This document shows, one piece after another, positions 1 to 8,300 of a DNA stretch of 20,630 bases. The notes beneath the pieces were generated by a model. The model saw only the letters and a program-made list of their open reading frames with translations. It did not search any database and had not been told where the DNA came from. Position 1 is the first letter of the stretch. Each line of letters starts with the position of its first letter. This DNA is from Mesostigma viride (taxonomy: Eukaryota > Streptophyta > Mesostigmatophyceae > Mesostigmatales > Mesostigmataceae), in the NCBI GenBank assembly GCA_009746045.1, contig RPFO01001578.1, forward strand, positions 1 to 20,630, written 5' to 3'. The position numbers were made by a program, and so were the translations under genes.

Positions 1-1063
1 ATCGTATTGGTGTTTGGTGTTTGTGTTGGTGGTATGGTATTTCAACTATTAGGCTGGCAGCTGGCAGCTGCCCCATAGCTAGCCCACCTGAAAACACGGT
101 TCATAAACACTTGGAATGGCATGTGTAGTCGTTTCTCGCTCTTGTTGAACCATCTGCTGCTTGACTGGACATATTTTAAATTAATGCCCGGGTGCGGTAG
201 ATGTTTTGGCGCACAGCGCAACGGTACAGGAGCAGATGTCATAACTAAGGTTGCAAGGGCGCCACTGCAGACGTTTTCTGGAGTAAAATTAGGCCCTGGA
301 ATAAGACCGCCGCTGGCTCTGGCATGGTATTCCTCACGCTTATTTGAGCCTGTATCGTCATGCGTGTAGCACGCCCATCCCGCGCGCAAATGTAAGCATG
401 CGTGTAGTCTGATGACACACAAGCTAGCTTTATCGCAGCAGCACACACCTTTTTCCTTCGCATCTGGCCTGACCTAGTTCACAACCAATTGAATGTCCGT
501 ATGCGTCCACGACGTACTCGTCATTTTTTCTTCTGTGTTTTCTCCAGGGACTCCCATAAGCCAGCCACAACCCCCGTTCACTACCCTGGCGAGATGTCCA
601 GTCGGGTTTGGCAAAAACGTGCAACAACATGACGTACCAGCAGGGTTACATGAAAAGCCAAGCTACTGTTGCATGGGTAGTCCAGGAGGCCGCCAGCTCT
701 AAACAGTGTGGGCCTGGATTGGCCAAGCTGGCAGACGGATGCCGGGACAAAGGTGGCCCAAAGGGGAAGCCTCGTGGCCTGCGTTTTGCGATTTGCCTGC
801 TCATGACAGCATTGCAGGCGGCAGTCAAGCGGGTTGATCAGCCGTTGCGTTCCTTCAATTGAAGAGATCTAGTGTGAGCAACTTAGACTACGTTTGTTAA
901 CTCACCGAGACAATTGCATTAGTTTCCTTCTTGCAGATGGCGAGCTTCTTGTTAGGATGTATGAAGTAAAGCAGAGGTCTATGGCAATGTCCAGGAGCCA
1001 TGTGTATATTATATCTTGGCTGTACAGCGTTAATTAACATTAGCTTTCCCATATTATTTAATT
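1..1063. other. Unassigned flank, no recognisable gene
   Basis: I find no domain, RNA gene or clear repeat here. Short open frames on both strands (up to 134 codons on the minus strand at 42-446, and 84 codons at 608-862) show no recognisable motif, and several of them begin at non-ATG codons. The segment has mixed composition and becomes AT-rich from about 1005, ending in a short TTAATTAATTAA tract at 1058-1069 that abuts the LINE-B copy. It may be old intergenic or decayed repeat sequence. I cannot exclude exons of an intron-containing gene, because splice structure cannot be judged from this alone. Confidence 0.5.
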
Positions 1064-1822
1064 AATTAAACTCGGCTCCGCTGGGGAGTCACGGAGCATT
1101 AACCCCGATGGAAAATGGATGTATGGATGGATGGGTACACGCAATCCTACCGGTCTAATCTATATAGTAACAAAAACAACCTTCTCTATATCTATTGTGC
1201 CCGCGACCCTAGGGTCTTGCCTAGCATTGTGCTTCCCGCGTAACTTGCAAACACGCGGGCGGCGGGCGCTTCCCGGCCCAAGCTGGAGGGCGGGCGTATG
1301 TTCTCATTGACCTGAGCCCACTTGGCCTTGTCCATCATCTTTTTCAAAATCATGGAGAGCAGGCCTATGTCCTCTACTAGCTGCTCTTTTGAAAGTTGCG
1401 GTTGCGGACATTGCGGCGTCTAGCATTGCTGGGCCGGCCTACATGAGGAGCTAGGTGCCTCCCCGGCTGAGATGTTGCAGCCCTATGGGGGGCCACGTGA
1501 GTGTCACCTGGTGGTGCGAGCTAAGTGCCCTACTAGCTGCAGTCGCCGCTGCTTGATGGTGCTGGTGACAAGTGCATGCATAGGTACAAGTCCCCACTGC
1601 GGACGTGGGCAGCGTATCCCACACGGGAAATTGACTGCAGCACTGTGTTGGTGGACCGCGCCGTCGCATTTTGGCAAGGTCGGCTGTGAGGCCGGGTCCA
1701 ACGTCTCGGCCCCATACGTAAAAACAGGAGGACCGGGCCTTGTAACAGGTCCTGTTTCTCTACTTGCCCAGGGCTTGCGCCACAGGGCCCTGTATTGGCG
1801 TAAAGTGTGCCAGCGAGGGAGA
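1064..1822 (-). pseudogene. LINE-B copy 1, 5'-truncated and decayed (3' end of a YADD-type LINE)
   Basis: Read on the minus strand, 1822 to about 1570 aligns with the reverse transcriptase C-terminal region of the copy at 20052-20300: shared stretches include the segment around a YGA motif near 1715 and a VGYAAHVR motif near 1610. It continues into IKQRRLQLVGHLAR (about 1525-1566), the conserved C-terminal motif of RTE/L2/CR1-like LINE proteins, and then a KKMMDKAKWAQV motif (about 1311-1350) also found at 3605-3641. The 3' end carries a CATCC microsatellite (about 1113-1135), a conserved block with a CTCC...GGAG hairpin (about 1072-1105) and a TTAATTAA tail. Frames shift several times, so it is not functional. 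The family assignment within RTE/L2/CR1 is uncertain; that it is LINE-derived is well supported by three partly overlapping copies in the window. Confidence 0.8.
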
Positions 1823-1824
1823 CT

Positions 1825-1846
1825 TGAATTGAATTGAATTGAATTG
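1825..1846. repeat. (GAATT)n microsatellite at the truncation point of LINE-B copy 1
   Basis: TTGAATTGAATTG-type repeats, four units, lie directly next to the point where similarity to the other LINE-B copy stops (about 1822). This may be the target site or tail of a neighbouring insertion. Confidence 0.7.
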
Positions 1847-1854
1847 TAACATAA

Positions 1855-1891
1855 ACTCCGTTGGGAGTATTAATTAATTAATTAATTAATA
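1855..1891. repeat. Short hairpin motif plus (TTAA)n tail
   Basis: ACTCC-GTTG-GGAGT (1855-1868) is a perfect 5-bp stem with a 4-nt loop, followed at once by an ATTAATTAATTAA tract to 1891. The same hairpin occurs at 2883-2896 and a related one at about 3385-3398, each next to a TTAA tract. It is probably the conserved 3' end of a retroelement; here the tail lies on the right, opposite to the other copies. Confidence 0.6.
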
Positions 1892-1893
1892 GA

Positions 1894-1912
1894 CACGTGA
1901 CTGCGTCACGTG
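1894..1912. promoter_or_regulatory. Perfect inverted repeat with two CACGTG boxes
   Basis: CACGTGAC (1894-1901), spacer TGC, GTCACGTG (1905-1912). CACGTG is the core recognised by bHLH and bZIP (G-box) factors in many eukaryotes. Whether this dyad is bound or drives any transcript is unknown; no gene is evident downstream. Confidence 0.3.
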
Positions 1913-2380
1913 AGCATAAGCCCTCAGTGGAGCGGAACATGGGATGGAATGGATGGTATAAGCTTCTAGGTCCTAGTTACAGGGTGTGGGCACCGCGGGC
2001 CCGAATCGCTACGATGAATGCCATACTTGGTCACACGCGGAGCCCTACAGCTTGGGGTGGTCTCCTCATCACTACTTGCCATCTATCCTTGCGCACCATT
2101 CTGCCTCCATATTACAGACAAACCAGGAGGCTGCCCGGGGTGAGCCCGTCACGTCTAGTGCATGTAGCACATGTCCATGCGAGCTATCACGAAAAGTCCA
2201 CGGGTGGCGGCCCTGCCGCGCGCGGCCGGGGGCACGCCAGTGAGGAATATCGCCCAGGCTGGGCGGCTTGGTGCCAGCTAGTCTATCTGATGTATCTACC
2301 TGATTTGTGCGCCAGGTGCCCGGCTAGGCCCAGGCGCTCGTGCCTAATAATGTGGGACATAGGGCAAATCAGCGTACAAA
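1913..2380. other. Unassigned stretch, no recognisable gene
   Basis: A plus-strand frame is open from about 1897 (GTG) to 2400, 167 codons, but its translation shows no domain, low complexity or family motif that I recognise, and it lacks an ATG at its head. It could be a chance frame, a decayed transposon piece or an exon. Nothing else is seen here. Confidence 0.4.
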
Positions 2381-2416
2381 TCCGTTGGGAGTATATATAA
2401 GCACATATCCCTGAGA
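2381..2416 (+). repeat. Direct repeat, left copy
   Basis: TCCGTTGGGAGTA followed by six variable bases and GCACATATCCCTGAGA. The same pair of blocks occurs at 2885-2919. The two copies flank a GC-rich unidentified segment of about 470 bp, so they may mark the ends of a small insertion or be the same retroelement end inserted twice. A TATATATAA stretch lies within it at 2391-2400. Confidence 0.7.
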
Positions 2417-2854
2417 TATGCGCGCGCGGGGTAAGGCAGGGCGCCCCCGCTCCTTCTGGCGGAACAAGATTTCTTTTCTCGATCCGATGCCGCAAGCGCT
2501 CGAGAAGACTCACTTCACCCTCGACGACGGACTTGACCCTGGCGCAGCAACAACGTACGGCGACGGGAGCTATGGCCGACCTACCTCCAGCTCCGGCAGA
2601 CCGTGGCGGGGAAGCCGGTGTACTGGAAGGGGGCGGGGCCATCTGCGTCGGCCACAAGCCCTGGCACGAGACCCCCGCGGCCGCCCCAGCAACTCCAGCC
2701 GCCCGCCCCAAGCTTAGAGGAATACAGCAGTCGTAGTGAGAATATAGTTAGACCGTGGCCTTGTACATGTACGCCTACTACAGGCACTATACCAGCTGAC
2801 TCAAGAGAATTATTTAGTCATGTACATGTGTGCCCATGCTGTGCCACACACCAG
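2417..2854. other. GC-rich unidentified segment between direct repeats
   Basis: A GC-rich block (about 2420-2710) with overlapping open frames on both strands (minus 2283-2711, plus 2418-2717), rich in Pro, Ala, Gly and Arg when translated. No domain is recognised in any frame. It then turns AT-rich with two TGTACATG palindromes (about 2764-2771 and 2820-2828). It may be a leader or ORF1 remnant of a retroelement or a non-autonomous element; this cannot be decided by eye. Confidence 0.35.
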
Positions 2855-2919
2855 ATTAATTAATTAATTAATTAGGGACATAACTCCGTTGGGAGTAAAT
2901 GTAGCACATATCCCTGAGA
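2855..2919. repeat. (TTAA)n tail, hairpin and direct repeat, right copy
   Basis: ATTAATTAATTAATTAATTAG (2855-2874), then the ACTCC-GTTG-GGAGT hairpin (2883-2896), then GCACATATCCCTGAGA (2904-2919), which also occurs at 2401-2416. The order tail-hairpin matches the minus-strand 3' ends of LINE-B at 1064 and 3377, but the sequence beyond the hairpin differs, so it is a different element or subfamily. Confidence 0.65.
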
Positions 2920-3297
2920 AGGGCATATGGCTTTTAATACATTCTGAGCTACTTCATGCAAGGGTGGGAATGTAACACACCAGATGTTGCCTAGCTTTAT
3001 TTATTAGTTATGCTGTGCCCACGCAGAGAGCTACTCTCTGCCGAGACGCCATGCCCTAGCTTCTGTATCAAGGAGGACAACCAGCGCAGGCCAGAAATCG
3101 GGAAATCCGGCCATGGTAGCTCGAGCCTGCCGTTATCTTATCCGCGTGTTCGAGTCGTTCAGGGATGATGAAGATGAATGGTGATGGAAATGTGTATCCT
3201 GGTTGAAATTAGGCTGGCTTACGTACGTTACGTACGTGTAGAGCGACTAGATGACCTGTATAGCCATTGCTGACCTTCCACCCCATGACGGGCCCCC
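2920..3297. other. Unassigned stretch with a perfect small palindrome
   Basis: No gene is seen. Two small structures stand out: GCAGAGAG-CTA-CTCTCTGC, a perfect 8-bp stem with a 3-nt loop at 3023-3041, and a TACGTACGTTACGTACGT palindromic duplication at about 3220-3237. Neither has an assigned role. Confidence 0.45.
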
Positions 3298-3376
3298 TTT
3301 AATTAATAATTAATTAAGTAATTAATTAAGTAATTAATTAATTAAGTAATTAAGTAATTAATTAATTAATTAATTA
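3298..3376. repeat. (TTAA)n-type microsatellite, LINE-B 3' tail
   Basis: About 79 bp made of AATTAATT with occasional AAGT interruptions. It directly abuts the conserved 3' end of LINE-B copy 2. Shorter versions of this tract sit at the 3' side of LINE-B copy 1 (1058-1069) and beside the hairpin motifs at 1869-1891 and 2855-2874. It therefore looks like the microsatellite 3' tail of this LINE family. Confidence 0.8.
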
Positions 3377-3870
3377 GACTCGTGCTCCCGTTGGGGAGTC
3401 ACGGAGCATTAACCCCGATGGATGGATGGTGGGTGCAAACAGTCCGGCCTACCGGTCTAAGCTATCTACATCAGCTACCTACGACATCTATCTAACAGCA
3501 TTACTAACTACAACATCTATCTATATACAGCACTGGCGTGCCTCCCCACGGGCTTGCACAAGCGGGCGCTTCCCCACATTGCAGGGGGGCTCGTTGTCCT
3601 CTATGACCTGGGCCCACTTGGCCTTGTCCATCATCTTCTTCCAAATCACGGAGAGGCCTAGGCCCCCCATGTCCTCTACTAGCTGTTCTTAATTTGAAGG
3701 TGCGGGCCTTGCGGCGTCTAAACATCAGGGGGCCCGGCCCACGCCAGGATGGTGCCGGCCAGGCTGAGCTGGTCGCAGTCCTGCGGAGGGGCCACGTGAG
3801 GTGTCTACCTGGTTGGTGCGAGCTAGGTGCCCTTACTAGCTGCAGGCGCCGCTGCTTAATGGTGCTGGTG
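3377..3870 (-). pseudogene. LINE-B copy 2, 3' portion (element split by LINE-A insertion)
   Basis: This aligns along its whole length with 1064-1570. It contains the conserved hairpin block with GAGTCACGGAGCATTAACC, the GGAT microsatellite (3417-3428), the KKMMDKAKWAQV motif on the minus strand (3605-3641) and IKQRRLQLV (about 3836-3868). In this copy the minus-strand frame from KKMMDKAKWAQV runs about 35 more residues to a stop near 3520. Similarity to copy 1 breaks off at 3870, where an ATATATATAT tract begins, and the missing upstream part of the protein appears on the same strand at 20052-20630. It was therefore probably one LINE-B element later interrupted by the LINE-A nest. The frame is broken at several places. 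Confidence 0.8.
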
Positions 3871-3880
3871 ATATATATAT
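3871..3880. repeat. (AT)5 tract, left target-site copy of the LINE-A nest
   Basis: ATATATATAT at 3871-3880 is identical to 20042-20051. The two copies flank the LINE-A block and mark both break points in LINE-B copy 2, as expected of a target-site duplication or of insertion into a TA microsatellite. Confidence 0.65.
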
Positions 3881-4841
3881 TCTGCACACGGCTGATTGGA
3901 ATTGCTCTTTTCGCGGACCTCAACGCCCAGGGACGTGCGTGGCTGTTCTCGCTTTCCTTGCGGAGTGTGGGCTCGGCGTTACCTTCGTGCTCTTCCCATG
4001 GCCCCCCCATTCGCCTTGGCTCCAGCCACTACTCGTGGCGCTCCGGCACCAGCTATTTGCCCCGCAGGCCTCTTGTTCCGGCCGGGCGGCCTTGTGGTAG
4101 CTGTGGGCAGCCGCTGGATTCCCACGGGGACTCACTACCTTTCCTGCATGGGGGGCCAACAGAATCAGAATTGGTATTTGTATTTGCACAACTGTCCTCC
4201 TGACGGTGGTGCTCGCCATGATTCGGTCGGTTTTCCCGGCCACGCGAACATCCGGTCCGAGATGCGGATGGCGCTGCCTTCTATTCCCCCAACCCACCGG
4301 CCTGAACATGTGGTGCTGGACTTTGAGGGGGTGGCGGCATCTGCTTATCGACGTTTCGGTGGCGCGGCCCTTGGCTCTTAGCCACGTGGCTGGGGCCTCC
4401 CTCACGCAGGTTACACGCGGACCGGGCGGAGCGGGCCGAGCTCCTGGCCTACGCGACGTCGGGCACCATCGTGTGGTGCCCTTTGTCCTGGAGGAGTGGG
4501 CCATGGGGCCCCTGACCTCCGCCTTCTTCAAGGAGTGTTGCCGGCTCCGGGAGGACCGGCTGGACCTGGAGGGGCCAGCGGGCCTCATGGTCGGCGCGGA
4601 CCTGGACGCATATGCGTCAGCGCTTGTCTTGGCGCTGACTCGGCCATGGCTGACATCATGCTCCGCCGTACGCGGGCTGATTTTGCGGTGCAGCAGGGTT
4701 ATTAGGTTTCCTCCCGTTAGGAGTTTCCATTGGTCTTATCGTAGTTATAGAGCTTTGACTGGCTCTGTATAGAGGTTTATAGCTGGGCGTTTGCTTTGGT
4801 TTGAGTGATTTCACTCTGCTGTAAGTAATTATATTATTAAA
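3881..4841 (+). pseudogene. Old, decayed LINE-A 3' fragment (RLE endonuclease region)
   Basis: Translations in shifting plus-strand frames match the C-terminus of the intact ORF2 downstream. Matching motifs are LRALPM near 3986 (19110 in ORF2), GTHYLSCMGGQQNQNW near 4129-4175, THRPEHVVLDFEG near 4291-4330 and the AMGP...FF.ECC...REDRLDLEG block at 4500-4575. The zinc-knuckle cysteines are partly changed, and the RPD of the endonuclease has become RPE, so a catalytic residue is lost. At least two frameshifts interrupt it. After its stop (about 4704) the 3' UTR of about 140 bp has no visible similarity to that of the intact element, which points to an older or different subfamily. It is 5'-truncated and begins and ends on AT-rich (TA)n tracts. 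Confidence 0.82.
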
Positions 4842-4849
4842 ATATATAT
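4842..4849. repeat. (AT)4 tract between two LINE-A fragments
   Basis: ATATATAT at 4842-4849 lies where the 3' end of the older plus-strand fragment meets the 3' end of the minus-strand fragment. It matches the TATATAT at 5333-5339 on the other side of that fragment, as a target-site duplication would. Confidence 0.55.
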
Positions 4850-5331
4850 TTCATTGAGAATGATAGATTACGGAGGTGGGATAGGCATGCAACATAAGGA
4901 AAAACCCGGATAACTGGGAGATTCAATAACCCTGAAGAAATTAATAGTAATCTGACACAGACATCCAAGGATCACGCCAGCTGCACAAGGTACAACTAAC
5001 TATACATTCACAAAACTACACGCAGCAACAGCGCTGCCGGACCCACCATGCAGGCCTGGAAGGGATCTAGGACCGCATGGGTCGCGACAAAGTCGGCCCG
5101 GGTGCGGCGGAATAACACATCAGCCACGGTGCGAGTGAGGGCGAGTGACAGGCGCTTGCCGCCAATACGAGGACCACGTGCGGGCCGACCACGGGCGGTC
5201 TGACCCTCGTGAGGTCGAGGCGGTCTTCACGACGGCTGGCAGCACTCGTGGAAAAACTCCGCTGTCTTGGGGCCCATGGCCCCGAACTCCTCAAGGACGA
5301 AGGGTGACCCGGTGGGCCCCACATTGCCGGC
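4850..5331 (-). pseudogene. Young 5'-truncated LINE-A copy, inverted (3' end only)
   Basis: The reverse complement of this stretch matches 19575-20041 almost base for base, covering the last ~85 codons of ORF2, the stop and the whole 3' UTR. By eye only a few percent of positions differ, mostly one-base indels (for example an extra TTC near 4914 and a missing G near 5310), which break the frame. It lacks everything upstream, as is typical of incomplete target-primed reverse transcription. It lies head-to-head with the intact element, separated only by a GTATATAT spacer, so the two 3' ends form a long inverted repeat 14 kb apart. Confidence 0.9.
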
Positions 5332-5332
5332 G

Positions 5333-5339
5333 TATATAT
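5333..5339. repeat. TATATAT tract at the 5' edge of the intact LINE-A
   Basis: TATATAT sits immediately before the first base of the 232-bp array. It is compatible with a target-site duplication paired with the (AT)5 tract at 20042-20051, and also with that of the inverted fragment on its left. Confidence 0.5.
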
Positions 5340-8300
5340 CCATCGCTCCAGTTTTCTAGGCTGCATGACATGAACCGACGGGGGTTCCTGGATTGAGACA
5401 CGTTTTTTTCTCCATGCACAGCTGAAAAAACCTGCGCCGAGGTGCGGCACCGCGGCCTACGGTAGTGATTACTGTCTGCGACACGCCTGGGGCTGGCTGC
5501 ATCTACCTGTCGGCCAATTGTGACCCGTGGGCTAGGCGAATTTGAATGCGGCTTTCCCGTTAGTTGTGGCTCCATCGCTCCAGTTTTCTAGGCTGCATGA
5601 CATGAACCGACGGGGGTTCCTGGATTGAGACACGTTTTTTTCTCCATGCACAGCTGAAAAAACCTGCGCCGAGGTGCGGCACCGCGGCCTACGGTAGTGA
5701 TTACTGTCTGCGACACGCCTGGGGCTGGCTGCATCTACCTGTCGGCCAATTGTGACCCGTGGGCTAGGCGAATTTGAATGCGGCTTTCCCGTTAGTTGTG
5801 GCTCCATCGCTCCAGTTTTCTAGGCTGCATGACATGAACCGACGGGGGTTCCTGGATTGAGACACGTTTTTTTCTCCATGCACAGCTGAAAAAACCTGCG
5901 CCGAGGTGCGGCACCGCGGCCTACGGTAGTGATTACTGTCTGCGACACGCCTGGGGCTGGCTGCATCTACCTGTCGGCCAATTGTGACCCGTGGGCTAGG
6001 CGAATTTGAATGCGGCTTTCCCGTTAGTTGTGGCTCCATCGCTCCAGTTTTCTAGGCTGCATGACATGAACCGACGGGGGTTCCTGGATTGAGACACGTT
6101 TTTTTCTCCATGCACAGCTGAAAAAACCTGCGCCGAGGTGCGGCACCGCGGCCTACGGTAGTGATTACTGTCTGCGACACGCCTGGGGCTGGCTGCATCT
6201 ACCTGTCGGCCAATTGTGACCCGTGGGCTAGGCGAATTTGAATGCGGCTTTCCCGTTAGTTGTGGCTCCATCGCTCCAGTTTTCTAGGCTGCATGACATG
6301 AACCGACGGGGGTTCCTGGATTGAGACACGTTTTTTTCTCCATGCACAGCTGAAAAAACCTGCGCCGAGGTGCGGCACCGCGGCCTACGGTAGTGATTAC
6401 TGTCTGCGACACGCCTGGGGCTGGCTGCATCTACCTGTCGGCCAATTGTGACCCGTGGGCTAGGCGAATTTGAATGCGGCTTTCCCGTTAGTTGTGGCTC
6501 CATCGCTCCAGTTTTCTAGGCTGCATGACATGAACCGACGGGGGTTCCTGGATTGAGACACGTTTTTTTCTCCATGCACAGCTGAAAAAACCTGCGCCGA
6601 GGTGCGGCACCGCGGCCTACGGTAGTGATTACTGTCTGCGACACGCCTGGGGCTGGCTGCATCTACCTGTCGGCCAATTGTGACCCGTGGGCTAGGCGAA
6701 TTTGAATGCGGCTTTCCCGTTAGTTGTGGCTCCATCGCTCCAGTTTTCTAGGCTGCATGACATGAACCGACGGGGGTTCCTGGATTGAGACACGTTTTTT
6801 TCTCCATGCACAGCTGAAAAAACCTGCGCCGAGGTGCGGCACCGCGGCCTACGGTAGTGATTACTGTCTGCGACACGCCTGGGGCTGGCTGCATCTACCT
6901 GTCGGCCAATTGTGACCCGTGGGCTAGGCGAATTTGAATGCGGCTTTCCCGTTAGTTGTGGCTCCATCGCTCCAGTTTTCTAGGCTGCATGACATGAACC
7001 GACGGGGGTTCCTGGATTGAGACACGTTTTTTTCTCCATGCACAGCTGAAAAAACCTGCGCCGAGGTGCGGCACCGCGGCCTACGGTAGTGATTACTGTC
7101 TGCGACACGCCTGGGGCTGGCTGCATCTACCTGTCGGCCAATTGTGACCCGTGGGCTAGGCGAATTTGAATGCGGCTTTCCCGTTAGTTGTGGCTCCATC
7201 GCTCCAGTTTTCTAGGCTGCATGACATGAACCGACGGGGGTTCCTGGATTGAGACACGTTTTTTTCTCCATGCACAGCTGAAAAAACCTGCGCCGAGGTG
7301 CGGCACCGCGGCCTACGGTAGTGATTACTGTCTGCGACACGCCTGGGGCTGGCTGCATCTACCTGTCGGCCAATTGTGACCCGTGGGCTAGGCGAATTTG
7401 AATGCGGCTTTCCCGTTAGTTGTGGCTCCATCGCTCCAGTTTTCTAGGCTGCATGACATGAACCGACGGGGGTTCCTGGATTGAGACACGTTTTTTTCTC
7501 CATGCACAGCTGAAAAAACCTGCGCCGAGGTGCGGCACCGCGGCCTACGGTAGTGATTACTGTCTGCGACACGCCTGGGGCTGGCTGCATCTACCTGTCG
7601 GCCAATTGTGACCCGTGGGCTAGGCGAATTTGAATGCGGCTTTCCCGTTAGTTGTGGCTCCATCGCTCCAGTTTTCTAGGCTGCATGACATGAACCGACG
7701 GGGGTTCCTGGATTGAGACACGTTTTTTTCTCCATGCACAGCTGAAAAAACCTGCGCCGAGGTGCGGCACCGCGGCCTACGGTAGTGATTACTGTCTGCG
7801 ACACGCCTGGGGCTGGCTGCATCTACCTGTCGGCCAATTGTGACCCGTGGGCTAGGCGAATTTGAATGCGGCTTTCCCGTTAGTTGTGGCTCCATCGCTC
7901 CAGTTTTCTAGGCTGCATGACATGAACCGACGGGGGTTCCTGGATTGAGACACGTTTTTTTCTCCATGCACAGCTGAAAAAACCTGCGCCGAGGTGCGGC
8001 ACCGCGGCCTACGGTAGTGATTACTGTCTGCGACACGCCTGGGGCTGGCTGCATCTACCTGTCGGCCAATTGTGACCCGTGGGCTAGGCGAATTTGAATG
8101 CGGCTTTCCCGTTAGTTGTGGCTCCATCGCTCCAGTTTTCTAGGCTGCATGACATGAACCGACGGGGGTTCCTGGATTGAGACACGTTTTTTTCTCCATG
8201 CACAGCTGAAAAAACCTGCGCCGAGGTGCGGCACCGCGGCCTACGGTAGTGATTACTGTCTGCGACACGCCTGGGGCTGGCTGCATCTACCTGTCGGCCA

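Noticed and set aside
1897-2400. 167-codon plus-strand frame as a gene
   Set aside because: It begins at GTG, has no recognisable domain and ends inside a repeat. It is kept only as an unassigned stretch.
2283-2717. Overlapping 142- and 99-codon frames on opposite strands
   Set aside because: Both are low-complexity Pro/Ala/Arg-rich translations of a GC-rich block, and neither has a motif favouring it.
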